Notes under the pieces: generated by a model
The model's input: only the letters and a program-made list of their open reading frames with translations
Database searches by the model: none
What the model was told of the DNA's origin: nothing
Made by a program: the position numbers and the translations under genes
NCBI GenBank assembly: GCA_038238115.1
Contig: JBBRYB010000139.1
Coordinates: forward strand, 1-6,432
Reading direction: 5' to 3'
From: JBBRYB01 sp038238115
GTDB lineage: Bacteria > Actinomycetota > Actinomycetes > Propionibacteriales > Nocardioidaceae
Length of the DNA stretch: 6,432 nt
Shown: positions 1 through 6,138 of the stretch, one piece after another
How the letters are laid out: every line of letters starts with the position of its first letter
How positions within the stretch are numbered: position 1 is the stretch's first letter

Positions 1-8
1 CGGGGGAA

Positions 9-702
9 TCAGATGGCGAGTGTCAGCTCATCGATAGCGGTCAGCAGCCGGTGCTGGACCGGTGCTTCGGTGGCGATGTCGTAGTGGCCGCGTTTGAGGT
101 TCTGGATGAACGCGCGCCCGGTGGCGAGTGTGGGTGCGGATCGGAATGTCGTGAGCCCGCGCATGGGTCGGAGCCGGGCTTTGAGCCGACCATGGTCTGC
201 CTCGATCCTGTTGTTGGCGTACTGCTCGGTGTTGTGCTGGGCGGCCGGGATGAGCTCGTCGAGGACTCTCGGGTAGGCAGGTGCCCGGTCGGTGGTCACC
301 TCGACCGGGACGGCGCCGGTGGCAAGGGCTCGGTTGAAGAAGGTCCGCGCGGCGGTCAGGTCGCGTCTGGTCGGACAGCCACACGTCGATGACCTGCCCG
401 TACTGGTCGACCGCCCGGTACAGGTAGGTCCACCGGCCGTTGACCTTGACGTAGGTCTCGTCGACGAACCAGCGATCACCCGGCACGTGACGTCGAGGAC
501 GTGCGGCTTCGACGAACTCGGGTGTGAACCGTTGCACCCATCGGTAGACGGTGACGTGATCGACCGTGACACCGCGCTCGGCGAGCAGCTCCTCGACATC
601 GCGGTAGGACAGGCCGTACCGCAGGTACCACCGCACCGCCACCGAGATCACCTCCCGAGGGAACCGGAAACCAGCGAACGCGGAAGCCACCGAGAATGTC
701 AT
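9..702 (-). pseudogene. IS6-family DDE transposase, frameshifted
   Basis: This encodes a DDE transposase that would cut and join the element's ends. From the ATG at 702 the first frame gives about 112 residues: an HTH-like stretch around residues 31-60 (SYRDVEELLAERGV, then TVYRWVQRF) and the first catalytic Asp in WFVDETYVKV (about D81). The frame then breaks after VIDVWLSDQ. The next frame continues with RDLTAARTFF, the second Asp in VTTDRAPAY (about D138) and the catalytic Glu in NNRIEADHGRLK (about E167), ending in LTLAI and TGA. One extra base near position 366 explains the break. With it removed the protein is 230-231 residues, the usual family size, with all three catalytic residues. 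IS6 transposases are normally made from one uninterrupted frame, so I read this as a disabling mutation or a sequence error, not programmed frameshifting. The D-to-E spacing of 28 is shorter than the 34 of IS26. Confidence 0.88.
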
Positions 703-730
703 GGCACCAGTCTCTCGCCCGGCCCGATCG

Positions 731-747
731 CCCAACGCAACAGCGCC
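731..747. repeat. IS6 terminal inverted repeat (transposase-proximal end)
   Basis: On the minus strand these 17 bases start GGCGCTGTTGCG, matching the IS6-family end pattern GGC-x-CTGTTGC. Position 747 is the best estimate of the outermost base of the element. The flanking bases 748-755 are the place to look for an 8-bp target duplication once the left end is known. Confidence 0.7.
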
Positions 748-754
748 GCCCGAC

Positions 755-1568
755 CTACAGGGCGAGGGCCGCGCCGGCCGCCAACCAAAACAGTCTCTCG
801 CGGGCTGCGTGCGCTGAGGTCCAGCCGCGGTCGTCCCAGCAGGCTCCAGCGAGTGAGTCACCGGCCAGCAGCACCTGTCCGAGCATCACTTTGCGGTACT
901 GCGCGACGGCCAGCAGAGCGGCCGCCTCCATTTCCACCACCACGGCGCCCTCGGCGACCCGGCGGTCCACTCGGCCCGCGTCTCTCGGTAGAAGGCATCC
1001 GTGGTCCAGGTGCGGCCCACCAGGTGAGCAACGCTGGCGGCGGCCAGCGTGTCGACGAGCGTCGCCACCGCGTGCGGGTCGGCGTCGACCACCCTACTCG
1101 GCGGCAGGTAGTGATACGAGGTCCCCTCGTCCCGGATTTGCGCTGGCCACGACCACGGCATGCCCCAAGACGAGGTCGGGTAGCAAGGCGCCGGCCCCGC
1201 CGCAGACAACGAGCCGGCGGCAGCCCATGGCGATTACCTCTTCCAGAAACGCCGCTGCCAGCGGCGCGCCCACGCCGGGATGGAAGACCGCCAGCCGACG
1301 TCCGGACATCTCGATCTCCCAGACCGGATTCAACCCCGCCTCGCTCGACAGAACCGGCACCCGTCGGCTTCCAGGCCGCCCGGCGATCAGCTGGACAACC
1401 TCGCCGAAGAAAACACACCACCGCACAGGCCGGCATGTTCACAGTCGGGGTGACCCGGCCAGGCTCGATGACACCCTCAGCCGCGAGGTCATCCTCCAAC
1501 AGCGGCAAGTCCACTAGCCGATCATTCCCCGTCGCCCCGGACGCGACGCCATCGGCATCACATTCCAC
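755..1568 (-). pseudogene. Nucleoside (uridine-type) phosphorylase with three single-base indels
   Basis: The intact enzyme would cleave nucleosides with phosphate to give free base and ribose 1-phosphate, in nucleoside salvage in the cytoplasm. Three frames read in order give the PNP/UDP phosphorylase fold: LVDLPLLEDD near the N-terminus, then FGEVVQLI, HPGVGAPLAAAFLEEVIAMG, CGGAGALLPD, IRDEGTSYHY, GRTWTTDAFYRETRA, VVVEMEAAALLAVAQ, and a C-terminal RERLFWLAAGAALAL before TAG. The breaks fit one extra base in an A run (plus strand) at 1410-1413, one extra base near 1138, and one missing base near 971. Corrected length is about 271 residues, close to the family norm, so nothing large is missing. 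The GTG at 1568 is the farthest plausible start; a GTG about 19 codons further in (before DLPLLE) is an alternative. The stop lies 7 bp from the IS6 end, so the IS did not itself break the gene. Confidence 0.82.
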
Positions 1569-1622
1569 GCCGCCCGGATCCGACGCCCGGTTCGAGATCC
1601 GCTTGCGGGAAGGTGCAGGGCG

Positions 1623-1900
1623 CTACGCGGTGAGGCAGAAAATGCGCTCGATGACCTCGCGTCTCACGCCGTCGGCGGAGGAAGTCACCGAGCTCATATT
1701 CGCGAAGCCGACACGGGTAACCACCTTCGCCGAGCCGATGTTGTGCTCTGCGATGCGGGCGCGCGCGTTCCCTCGATCCTGCCCCAGCCAGACGGGTCGA
1801 TCCAGTACGTGACCTCCCGCTCACCGTCCATGGTGAAGCTCCCGATCGTTCCGACGAAGGTGCCGTTGTTGATCAAATGCCCGGAGTACGCAGTCGACAT
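1623..1900 (-). pseudogene. GNAT N-acetyltransferase remnant (RimJ/RimL-like), truncated
   Basis: Two frames together give the C-terminal half of a GNAT acetyltransferase, which transfers acetyl from acetyl-CoA to an amine. The first reads YSGHLINNGTFVGTIGSF, then EREVTYWIDPSGWGR. The second reads ARIAEHNIGSAKVVTRVGF, then REVIERIFCLTA and TAG at 1623-1625. In related proteins about 15-20 residues, including the acetyl-CoA loop, separate WGR from the R-x-A-x-HN segment; here only a few codons remain and the frame changes, so a small deletion removed the cofactor loop. The N-terminal 60 or so residues are also absent: similarity stops at about 1900, where an IS3-type fragment begins. The ATG at 1900 is therefore incidental. 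It is unrelated in sequence to the intact GNAT gene at 2109. Confidence 0.75.
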
Positions 1901-2100
1901 TGTCCCGGATCCGCCGGTGGTGGCGGTCGATGTGGGTCACCGTGCCCAAGCCATTCCCCAAGGAGTTCCGTGAGGACGTGGTCCGGGTCTACCGCAACTC
2001 GGACGCCTCAATAGCCCAGGTCCCAGGAGGCCCGCGCTCGCGGGCGACAGACCCACTACGCCAACAACTAGAGATCGACGTACTAGAGATGGAGAAGTAG
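1901..2100 (+). pseudogene. IS3-family OrfA N-terminal remnant with possible left IS end
   Basis: From the GTG at 1942 the frame reads VPKPFPKEFREDVVRVYRN and then DASIAQV, the typical start of an IS3-family OrfA, the small DNA-binding protein that precedes the OrfB integrase. Similarity stops after about 29 codons, before the recognition helix is complete. The frame then runs through unrecognised sequence (RATDPLRQQLEIDVLEMEK) to TAG at 2098. The stretch from 1901 begins TGTCCCGGATCC and lies about 40 bp before the OrfA start, where an IS3-type left end would sit; it also coincides with the point where the GNAT remnant loses its N-terminus. I infer insertion into that gene followed by deletion of most of the element. 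The IS end is the weakest part of this call. Confidence 0.6.
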
Positions 2101-2108
2101 AGGCAGAC

Positions 2109-2618
2109 ATGAGCGACACTTCGGTCCCCAGGGACACGCTGCGGGTCACGACGTGCGACACCGACGACACGCTCGCAGCGGCCAGCGGCCTGTTCAACCA
2201 GTACCGGCACCACTATGGCGAGCCGCCAGACGCGGACGAGCGCACCCTCGGCTGGCTCACCGACATGGTCCAGTCAAATACGCTCACGGTCTATACGGCA
2301 TCCGTGGACTCGCCGGCGGACGCACCTGCGATCGGCCTGGCGACCGGTCACGCGGTCCCAGCATCTTTGGTCATGGGATGGTTCTGGCAGCTGCGCGACC
2401 TTTACGTGCTCCCCGGGTCCCGTCGACAAGGAGCGGCAGCCGCCCTGGTCAGCGCAGTCCGCGAGGCGGCACTCGCGGCAGGCGCAACACGACTGTCCCT
2501 CGTGACGGAACCGGACAACCAAGCCGGGCTCGGCCTCTATCGGCGACTCGGATTCAGGCCTGTCGAAGGTCCGGCATCGCCCAGCCTCGACCTCGCTCCC
2601 CAAGAGATCAGGGAGTAG
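2109..2618 (+). CDS. GNAT family N-acetyltransferase
   Basis: This 169-residue protein, a normal length for a single-domain GNAT, should transfer an acetyl group from acetyl-CoA to an amine; the substrate cannot be deduced. The acetyl-CoA site is clear: a beta strand QLRDLYVLPGSRRQGAAAAL (residues 94-113) with the pyrophosphate-binding R-R-Q-G-A-A at 105-110, followed by the helix VSAVREAALAAG. Motif B is LVTEPDNQAGLGLYRRLGFR (131-150), with the conserved N and the LYRRLGF signature. The ATG at 2109 is supported by AGAGG at 2099-2103 with a 5-base spacer. It lies just downstream of the IS3 OrfA remnant, so its promoter may derive from that junction. It converges with the cyclase/ATPase gene on a shared terminator. 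Frame and motifs are intact, unlike the broken genes to its left. Confidence 0.9.
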   Translation: MSDTSVPRDTLRVTTCDTDDTLAAASGLFNQYRHHYGEPPDADERTLGWLTDMVQSNTLTVYTASVDSPADAPAIGLATGHAVPASLVMGWFWQLRDLYVLPGSRRQGAAAALVSAVREAALAAGATRLSLVTEPDNQAGLGLYRRLGFRPVEGPASPSLDLAPQEIRE

Positions 2619-2764
2619 GGCGTCATCGGGCAGGACGTTCCCGCACTCGGCTTCCGCAACCTGACCAACTACGTCGCCAGATCGGCATTGGGGAAGAGAT
2701 GCAGGGTTCGAAACGTCCGCGGTCCCGACCGGGTGAAAAGCGTGACTCTTCGAATGCGTAAGGC
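2619..2764. other. Intergenic stretch, possible transposase scrap
   Basis: Between the acetyltransferase stop and the terminator there is no convincing gene. A plus-strand frame at about 2636-2690 reads DVPALGFRNLTNYVARSALG. The GFRN-x-x-NY pattern recalls the C-terminal parts of some transposases, but there is no start codon and the similarity is too short to assign a family. No RNA gene was recognised. Confidence 0.25.
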
Positions 2765-2795
2765 AAAATGCGGGCTGCCATGCCCGCGCACTTTT
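2765..2795. terminator. Bidirectional hairpin terminator between convergent genes
   Basis: A perfect 6-bp G/C stem, GCGGGC at 2770-2775 and GCCCGC at 2782-2787, encloses the loop TGCCAT. It is preceded by AAAA (2765-2768) and followed shortly by TTTT (2792-2795), so it reads as a Rho-independent terminator in either direction. On the minus strand it follows the cyclase/ATPase stop codon directly, and the TTTT overlaps that TAA. On the plus strand it ends transcription from the acetyltransferase about 150 bp after its stop. Confidence 0.7.
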
Positions 2796-5526
2796 AGCGC
2801 GGTGTAGTCATCATCGATTCCGCGAGTGCTACCGCGTCGTCCAGGCTGAGCGGCCCTCTGCATATTTCTCTTTGCTCGGTGGCGATGTGCTGTGGGATGG
2901 CGTCGATGAAGGGTTGGTACAGGGTCTGCTCGCCGGCTGATCGAGGGATACCAGCGTCTGCTCCGAGGGAGTCGCTGGCAGCGAAGAGGCGGGCAGCCTT
3001 TACGACGTCGTCATCGATTATTGCCGCGGCCATTCCGTCGAGGCATCCCAACACGAGATACGTCGAATTATAGTTCCCCGCCTCGGTCAGTGCCTGCTGG
3101 AAATGGGTGATTGCGTGGTCCTTTTCGCCCTCAAGCACCTCCACGATGCCTAGGTTGATCAAGGCGGCCGCCTGGTAGAAGCCGTCCGACAGCTCGTGTG
3201 CGAGCTGTATGACTCGCTGAAGGGCATTTCTCGCCTCGTCGAGGCGTCGGTTGAACGCAGTGACTTCACCGAGGCTAATGAGAGTCATCATCAGGCCACG
3301 CTTGTCCCCTGAACTTTCTGCTATGGCTGCGCCGTCCTCGTACAAGGAGATGGCTTCGTCGTCTCGTTGCTGTGCGGCTCGGACGTTTCCGAGGTTGCAC
3401 AGCGCGCGAACCTGTAGGTGACGGTTCGTAGTGACCTGTGCCAGCGCGGCGGCTTCTTCAATAGCTGAGGATGCACGGTCCACATCGCCTTGTTGCAGCC
3501 ATACCGCGCCCAGACCAATCAACGCCCGCGCGGCCTCAGTGTTGTCTCCCAGGTCCCGAGCAAGAGCAAGGGCCTGCTGTGCGTGAGCAATGGCCTGCTG
3601 GTGGTCATCCTGCGAGTCTGCAAGGGTCGCCGCTCCTTGCGATGCTCGCATCCTCTCCGGGCTCGGCAGCTGAATCTCGTTGAGCACACGATCCAGCCAC
3701 TGGCGCCCCTCGGTGACGTGACCACGCACGTCCCAGAAACGCCACAGCGCACTAGCTGTCTGGCCCGCCAACTCCGGTGCTTGTTCGATGGACCACGCCA
3801 ACGCTGCCCGGAAGTTGTCGTGCTCTAGGTCCAGGCGGTCCAGCCACTCCCCTTGATGTCCACCGATCAGGTGCTGCTCGGCTTGCTGCGCCACCGCCTG
3901 AAAATACTGGGCATGCGCGAGCCGCAGTTCCGCCACCTCAGCTGACTCCTGGAGCTGTTCCACGACGAAGTCACGGATGGTCTCCAACATCGTGAACCGC
4001 TCGTCGATCGTTGCGCTCGCCCGGATCAGGCTCTTGTCCACCAGGGATCCGAGCCCATCGAGGACGTCTAGGTCGAGGTCGCCACGGTCACACACCGCCT
4101 CAGCGGCATCCAGGCTCCACCCTGCGGCGAATACTCCAAGACGACGAAAGAGCCTCTGCTCCTCGGCTGACAACAGCTGATAGCTCCACGCTATCGCCCC
4201 GCGCAGGGAACGCTGTCGATCCGGTGCTTCCCGCCGGCCAGCAGACAACACCTTCAGCTTCTGGTCCAGACGCGACAGCAAAACAGCAGGAGAGAGCAGG
4301 TTGATCCGCGCCGCGGCGAGTTCAATCGCCAGCGGGAGCCCATCGAGGCGCCGACAGATACCCGCGACGTCGCCCGCGTTGACTTCAGTCAAAGCGAAAT
4401 CAGCCTTAACCGCTTGCGCCCGGGCCACGAAGAGGGCCACCGCCGGAGAATCCACCACCTCATCCACCCCAGACTGCGAACCTGCTGGAGGAACCGACAG
4501 CGCAGACACCGCCACCACCCGTTCTCCGGTGATCCGAAGCCGCTCCCGCGACGTCACCAGCACCTGCAGGGCCGCAGCTCCTCCCAGCAAGGAAGACAAC
4601 CCGGATGCGGCGTCCATCACTTGCTCGAAGTTGTCCAGCACCAGCAGCATCTTCTTGGACGCCAGATGATCAATGAGCTCCTTCTCCACCGAGCGTCCCG
4701 GCGTCTCCCTGACCGACAGCACCCGCGCGATCGAAGCGGCCACCAGGGAAGGATTAACGAGCGCGGAGAGATCCACGAAGAAGACACCGTCGGCGAAGAA
4801 GGACACCACGCGTTCGGCCACCGCCAAAGCAAGACGTGTCTTACCAGTTCCACCCGGACCCGCCAACGTCACCAGGGGCTCCTGCCCAGAAGACAGCAGT
4901 CCGCTGACGGCGGTGATGTCTTCGGTCCTGCCGATCAGCTCCGGCAGCCGGGGCGGAAGGTTGGTGGGATGCGCGCCCACAGACCGCAACACCGGAAAGT
5001 CCTGCCGCAACCCTTCGACCACCACCTGATGCAGCAAGTGACGGCCGTCGATGTCCTTCAGCGCATGCTCCCCCAGCGGCTGCAGCCGCACATCCTTTCC
5101 ACCGGAGACCACCGCCGCGGTCGCTGACGACACCACGATCTGGCCGCCCCACCCGACCGAACAAATCCGAGAACCCAGATGCACGTCCCCACCCACATAG
5201 CCCTCATCGGTCCGGGCGGGCTCTCCGGTGTGGATACCCATCCGCACCCTGACTTCGATGCCGTCCCCGAAAGAATGCGCGGCGAGCGCACGCTGCCCCT
5301 CGGTCGCACCCGAAACCGCGTCCTGTGCCCGCGCGAACACATAGAAAAACGCGTCGCCTTGAGTGTCAACCTCCACCCCACCAGCACAGGAGAACGCCTC
5401 CCGCAGAATCCGCCGGTGCCCGGCAAGCACAGCCGCATAGCCATCGCCCAAGAACTGCTGCAGCCGCGTCGAACCCTCAATATCGGTAAACACGAAGGTG
5501 ACGGTGCCAGTCGGCAACTCACTCAC
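2794..5526 (-). CDS. Class III cyclase domain / NB-ARC (STAND) ATPase / TPR protein
   Basis: This 910-residue cytoplasmic protein has three parts. Residues 8-170 are a class III nucleotide cyclase homology domain: metal Asp in VFTDIEGST (D15), second Asp in VDTQGDAFF (D58), GIHTGEPA, then VGGDVHLGSR with R120. The purine-selecting Lys position is Asp (D54) and the transition-state Asn is His (H116), so activity may be altered or lost; my impression is that such changes are common in this subfamily. Residues 197-500 are a STAND ATPase: RTED, Walker A GPGGTGKT (223-230), Walker B LLVLDNFEQ (294-302), VLVTSRERLR and GLPLAIELAA (396-405). Residues 620-815 hold about five TPR repeats. The LuxR-type HTH found at the C-terminus of some relatives is absent. 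The GTG at 5526 (VSELPTGTVTF) is preferred because homology starts just after it; a TTG at 5568 would add 14 residues. The role is probably signal sensing by oligomerisation, with the ligand unknown. Confidence 0.9.
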   Translation of the reverse strand: MSELPTGTVTFVFTDIEGSTRLQQFLGDGYAAVLAGHRRILREAFSCAGGVEVDTQGDAFFYVFARAQDAVSGATEGQRALAAHSFGDGIEVRVRMGIHTGEPARTDEGYVGGDVHLGSRICSVGWGGQIVVSSATAAVVSGGKDVRLQPLGEHALKDIDGRHLLHQVVVEGLRQDFPVLRSVGAHPTNLPPRLPELIGRTEDITAVSGLLSSGQEPLVTLAGPGGTGKTRLALAVAERVVSFFADGVFFVDLSALVNPSLVAASIARVLSVRETPGRSVEKELIDHLASKKMLLVLDNFEQVMDAASGLSSLLGGAAALQVLVTSRERLRITGERVVAVSALSVPPAGSQSGVDEVVDSPAVALFVARAQAVKADFALTEVNAGDVAGICRRLDGLPLAIELAAARINLLSPAVLLSRLDQKLKVLSAGRREAPDRQRSLRGAIAWSYQLLSAEEQRLFRRLGVFAAGWSLDAAEAVCDRGDLDLDVLDGLGSLVDKSLIRASATIDERFTMLETIRDFVVEQLQESAEVAELRLAHAQYFQAVAQQAEQHLIGGHQGEWLDRLDLEHDNFRAALAWSIEQAPELAGQTASALWRFWDVRGHVTEGRQWLDRVLNEIQLPSPERMRASQGAATLADSQDDHQQAIAHAQQALALARDLGDNTEAARALIGLGAVWLQQGDVDRASSAIEEAAALAQVTTNRHLQVRALCNLGNVRAAQQRDDEAISLYEDGAAIAESSGDKRGLMMTLISLGEVTAFNRRLDEARNALQRVIQLAHELSDGFYQAAALINLGIVEVLEGEKDHAITHFQQALTEAGNYNSTYLVLGCLDGMAAAIIDDDVVKAARLFAASDSLGADAGIPRSAGEQTLYQPFIDAIPQHIATEQREICRGPLSLDDAVALAESMMTTPR

Positions 5527-5797
5527 GACACCAATTACACCCCGCCCAACCACGGTGCGGCTAGCCAACCGGCACGAACGCGGCAGTCAGCAGAACCCCA
5601 ATCAGCACCCAGCCGCGCACCGATCGGTCCGCCCGCCAGCGGCAATCGCACACCAGGGGTGTGGCCTGAGAGCGCGACGCCCGAGCGAAGGTCAGCAATG
5701 CGACGCCTCTTGTGTCACCACCCAACAGTCCAGTCGTCCAAAAAGGTGCATGCTGTAAGTCAGAAACGTCCGCGGGGCGTCCAGAAAAGGAGGAACC
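5527..5797. promoter_or_regulatory. Divergent intergenic control region with two inverted repeats
   Basis: These 271 bp separate the divergently read cyclase/ATPase gene and the acidic repeat gene, so both promoters should lie here. Two inverted repeats stand out: the 10-bp palindrome ACCGATCGGT at 5619-5628, and CACACC-AGG-GGTGTG at 5649-5663 (6-bp perfect arms, 3-bp spacer). Either could be an operator. An 8-bp direct repeat GCGACGCC occurs at 5674 and 5700. I found no convincing -35/-10 pair on either strand. The regulatory role is inferred from position and symmetry only. Confidence 0.4.
5786..5793 (+). promoter_or_regulatory. Strong Shine-Dalgarno site of the repeat gene
   Basis: AAAGGAGG lies 4 bases before the ATG at 5798. 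It is nearly a full anti-SD complement and the best ribosome binding site in the window. It strongly supports this small repetitive frame as a real, well-translated gene and fixes its start. Confidence 0.85.
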
Positions 5798-6040
5798 ATG
5801 AAGCACGACGAGACACCAAGTCCAAGCGCCGACGACAAGCCCACCGACACCGAAGGCCACGGCTACAAATGGGCCGACGCGGAGACACCAGAAGGTGACG
5901 ACGTCGAAGGTCACGGCTACAAGTGGGCCGACGCGGAGACGGCTGAGGGCGAGGACGCCGAGGGCCACTCAGTCCGCTCGGGAGCGGACGCGGAGACACC
6001 AGAGGGTGAGGACGTCGAAGGTCACGGCTACAAGTGGTGA
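5798..6040 (+). CDS. Small acidic EGHGYKW-repeat protein (candidate multi-core peptide precursor)
   Basis: I cannot assign this 80-residue protein to a family. A 17-residue Asp/Pro/Ser-rich N-terminal segment (MKHDETPSPSADDKPTD) precedes tandem units of 18, 18 and 19 residues and a final 8-residue half unit. Each unit begins x-EGH-; units 1, 2 and 4 read EGHGYKW, while unit 3 is degenerate (EGHSVRSG, one residue longer). Linkers are ADAETPEGDD-like. The protein ends exactly after the last GYKW. It has about 24 acidic and 6 basic residues, no Cys, one His in every EGH, and no membrane segment or Sec signal. A short leader, repeated conserved cores and a C-terminal core fit a ribosomally made, modified peptide with several cores; Tyr-x-Trp, Lys and Asp/Glu side chains are possible crosslink sites. 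A metal-binding or disordered acidic protein is the main alternative. No maturation enzyme is visible. Existence of the gene is well supported; its function is not. Confidence 0.8.
   Translation: MKHDETPSPSADDKPTDTEGHGYKWADAETPEGDDVEGHGYKWADAETAEGEDAEGHSVRSGADAETPEGEDVEGHGYKW
5849..6037 (+). repeat. In-frame tandem repeat array coding for EGH units
   Basis: Units lie at 5849-5902, 5903-5956 and 5957-6013, with a half unit at 6014-6037. A larger period is also visible: 5876-5926 and 5987-6037 match at 49 of 51 bases, 111 bp apart, which suggests that a two-unit block duplicated recently and that unit 3 then diverged. All unit lengths are multiples of three, so the reading frame is kept throughout. 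Confidence 0.9.
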
Positions 6041-6138
6041 GTGACAACACCGAAGGCCACATCTGCTTCGAGGATTCCGATCAGATCGGCAAGTCAGCGC
6101 GTTCTCGGTGGGCGAGAGACCAAGCACCAATCCGCTGA
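6037..6138 (+). CDS. 33-residue ORF overlapping the repeat gene, with a TEGH motif
   Basis: A GTG at 6037 overlaps the stop of the repeat gene (GTGA, frame change), the classic layout for coupled translation. The frame runs 33 codons to TGA at 6136: VSDNTEGHICFEDSDQIG, then KSARSRWARDQAPIR. Its DNTEGH matches the start of repeat unit 1, and the two share the 14-base string ACACCGAAGGCCAC (around 5850 and 6047). The acidic first half carries one Cys and the second half is basic. It could be a second tiny member of the same peptide family, or the former tail of a longer repeat gene now split by a frame change. There is no independent Shine-Dalgarno site beyond the sequence inside the upstream gene. 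Coding status is uncertain, but the shared motif makes chance less likely. Confidence 0.45.
   Translation: MSDNTEGHICFEDSDQIGKSARSRWARDQAPIR

Larger units (their letters stand above)
1..747 (-). mobile_element. IS6-family insertion sequence, left end outside window
   Basis: The element is defined by a single IS6-type transposase reading frame and by a recognisable right terminus. Read on the minus strand, the terminus begins GGCGCTGTTGCG, close to the GGCACTGTTGCAAA type of end known for IS26 and relatives. The distance from this end to the transposase ATG is 45 bp, which is normal for the family. Only 8 bp follow the transposase stop before the window edge, so the other inverted repeat and the 8-bp target duplication cannot be examined. 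The element lies just beyond the stop codon of a broken nucleoside phosphorylase gene. Its transposase is frameshifted, so this copy is probably not autonomously active unless the frameshift is a sequence error. Confidence 0.85.

Noticed and set aside
9..702. Programmed ribosomal frameshifting in the IS6 transposase
   Set aside because: IS6-family transposases are known to be single-frame, and the break at about 366 shows no slippery heptamer or clear downstream structure.
292..1812. Long plus-strand open frame of 506 codons
   Set aside because: It lies antisense to the IS6 transposase, phosphorylase and GNAT remnants, is Arg/Pro-rich low-complexity, and shows no family motif. It is a high-GC shadow frame.
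2710..2722. 13-base direct repeat GAAACGTCCGCGG, also at 5763-5775
   Set aside because: One 13-base match in 6.4 kb of GC-rich DNA is within chance expectation, and the similarity does not extend on either side.
2700..2730. tRNA-like GGTTCGAAA T-loop motif
   Set aside because: The flanking bases do not form a 5-bp T stem, and no acceptor, D or anticodon arms are present on either strand.
2794..2990. LuxR-type HTH at the C-terminus of the large protein
   Set aside because: The last 60 or so residues match the region after the TPRs and end at a Leu/Asp-rich tail; no helix-turn-helix signature is present, and TAA plus a terminator follow at once.
5561..5968. Minus-strand frame with a hydrophobic C-terminus (WVLIGVLLTAAFVPVG)
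   Set aside because: It runs antisense through the repeat gene and has no good start or ribosome site near the hydrophobic part. A tiny membrane protein using a rare start upstream of the cyclase gene cannot be excluded but is not supported.
5849..6037. Repeat array as a CRISPR
   Set aside because: Units are in-frame coding triplets with no unique spacers between identical repeats, and a strong Shine-Dalgarno site precedes the frame.
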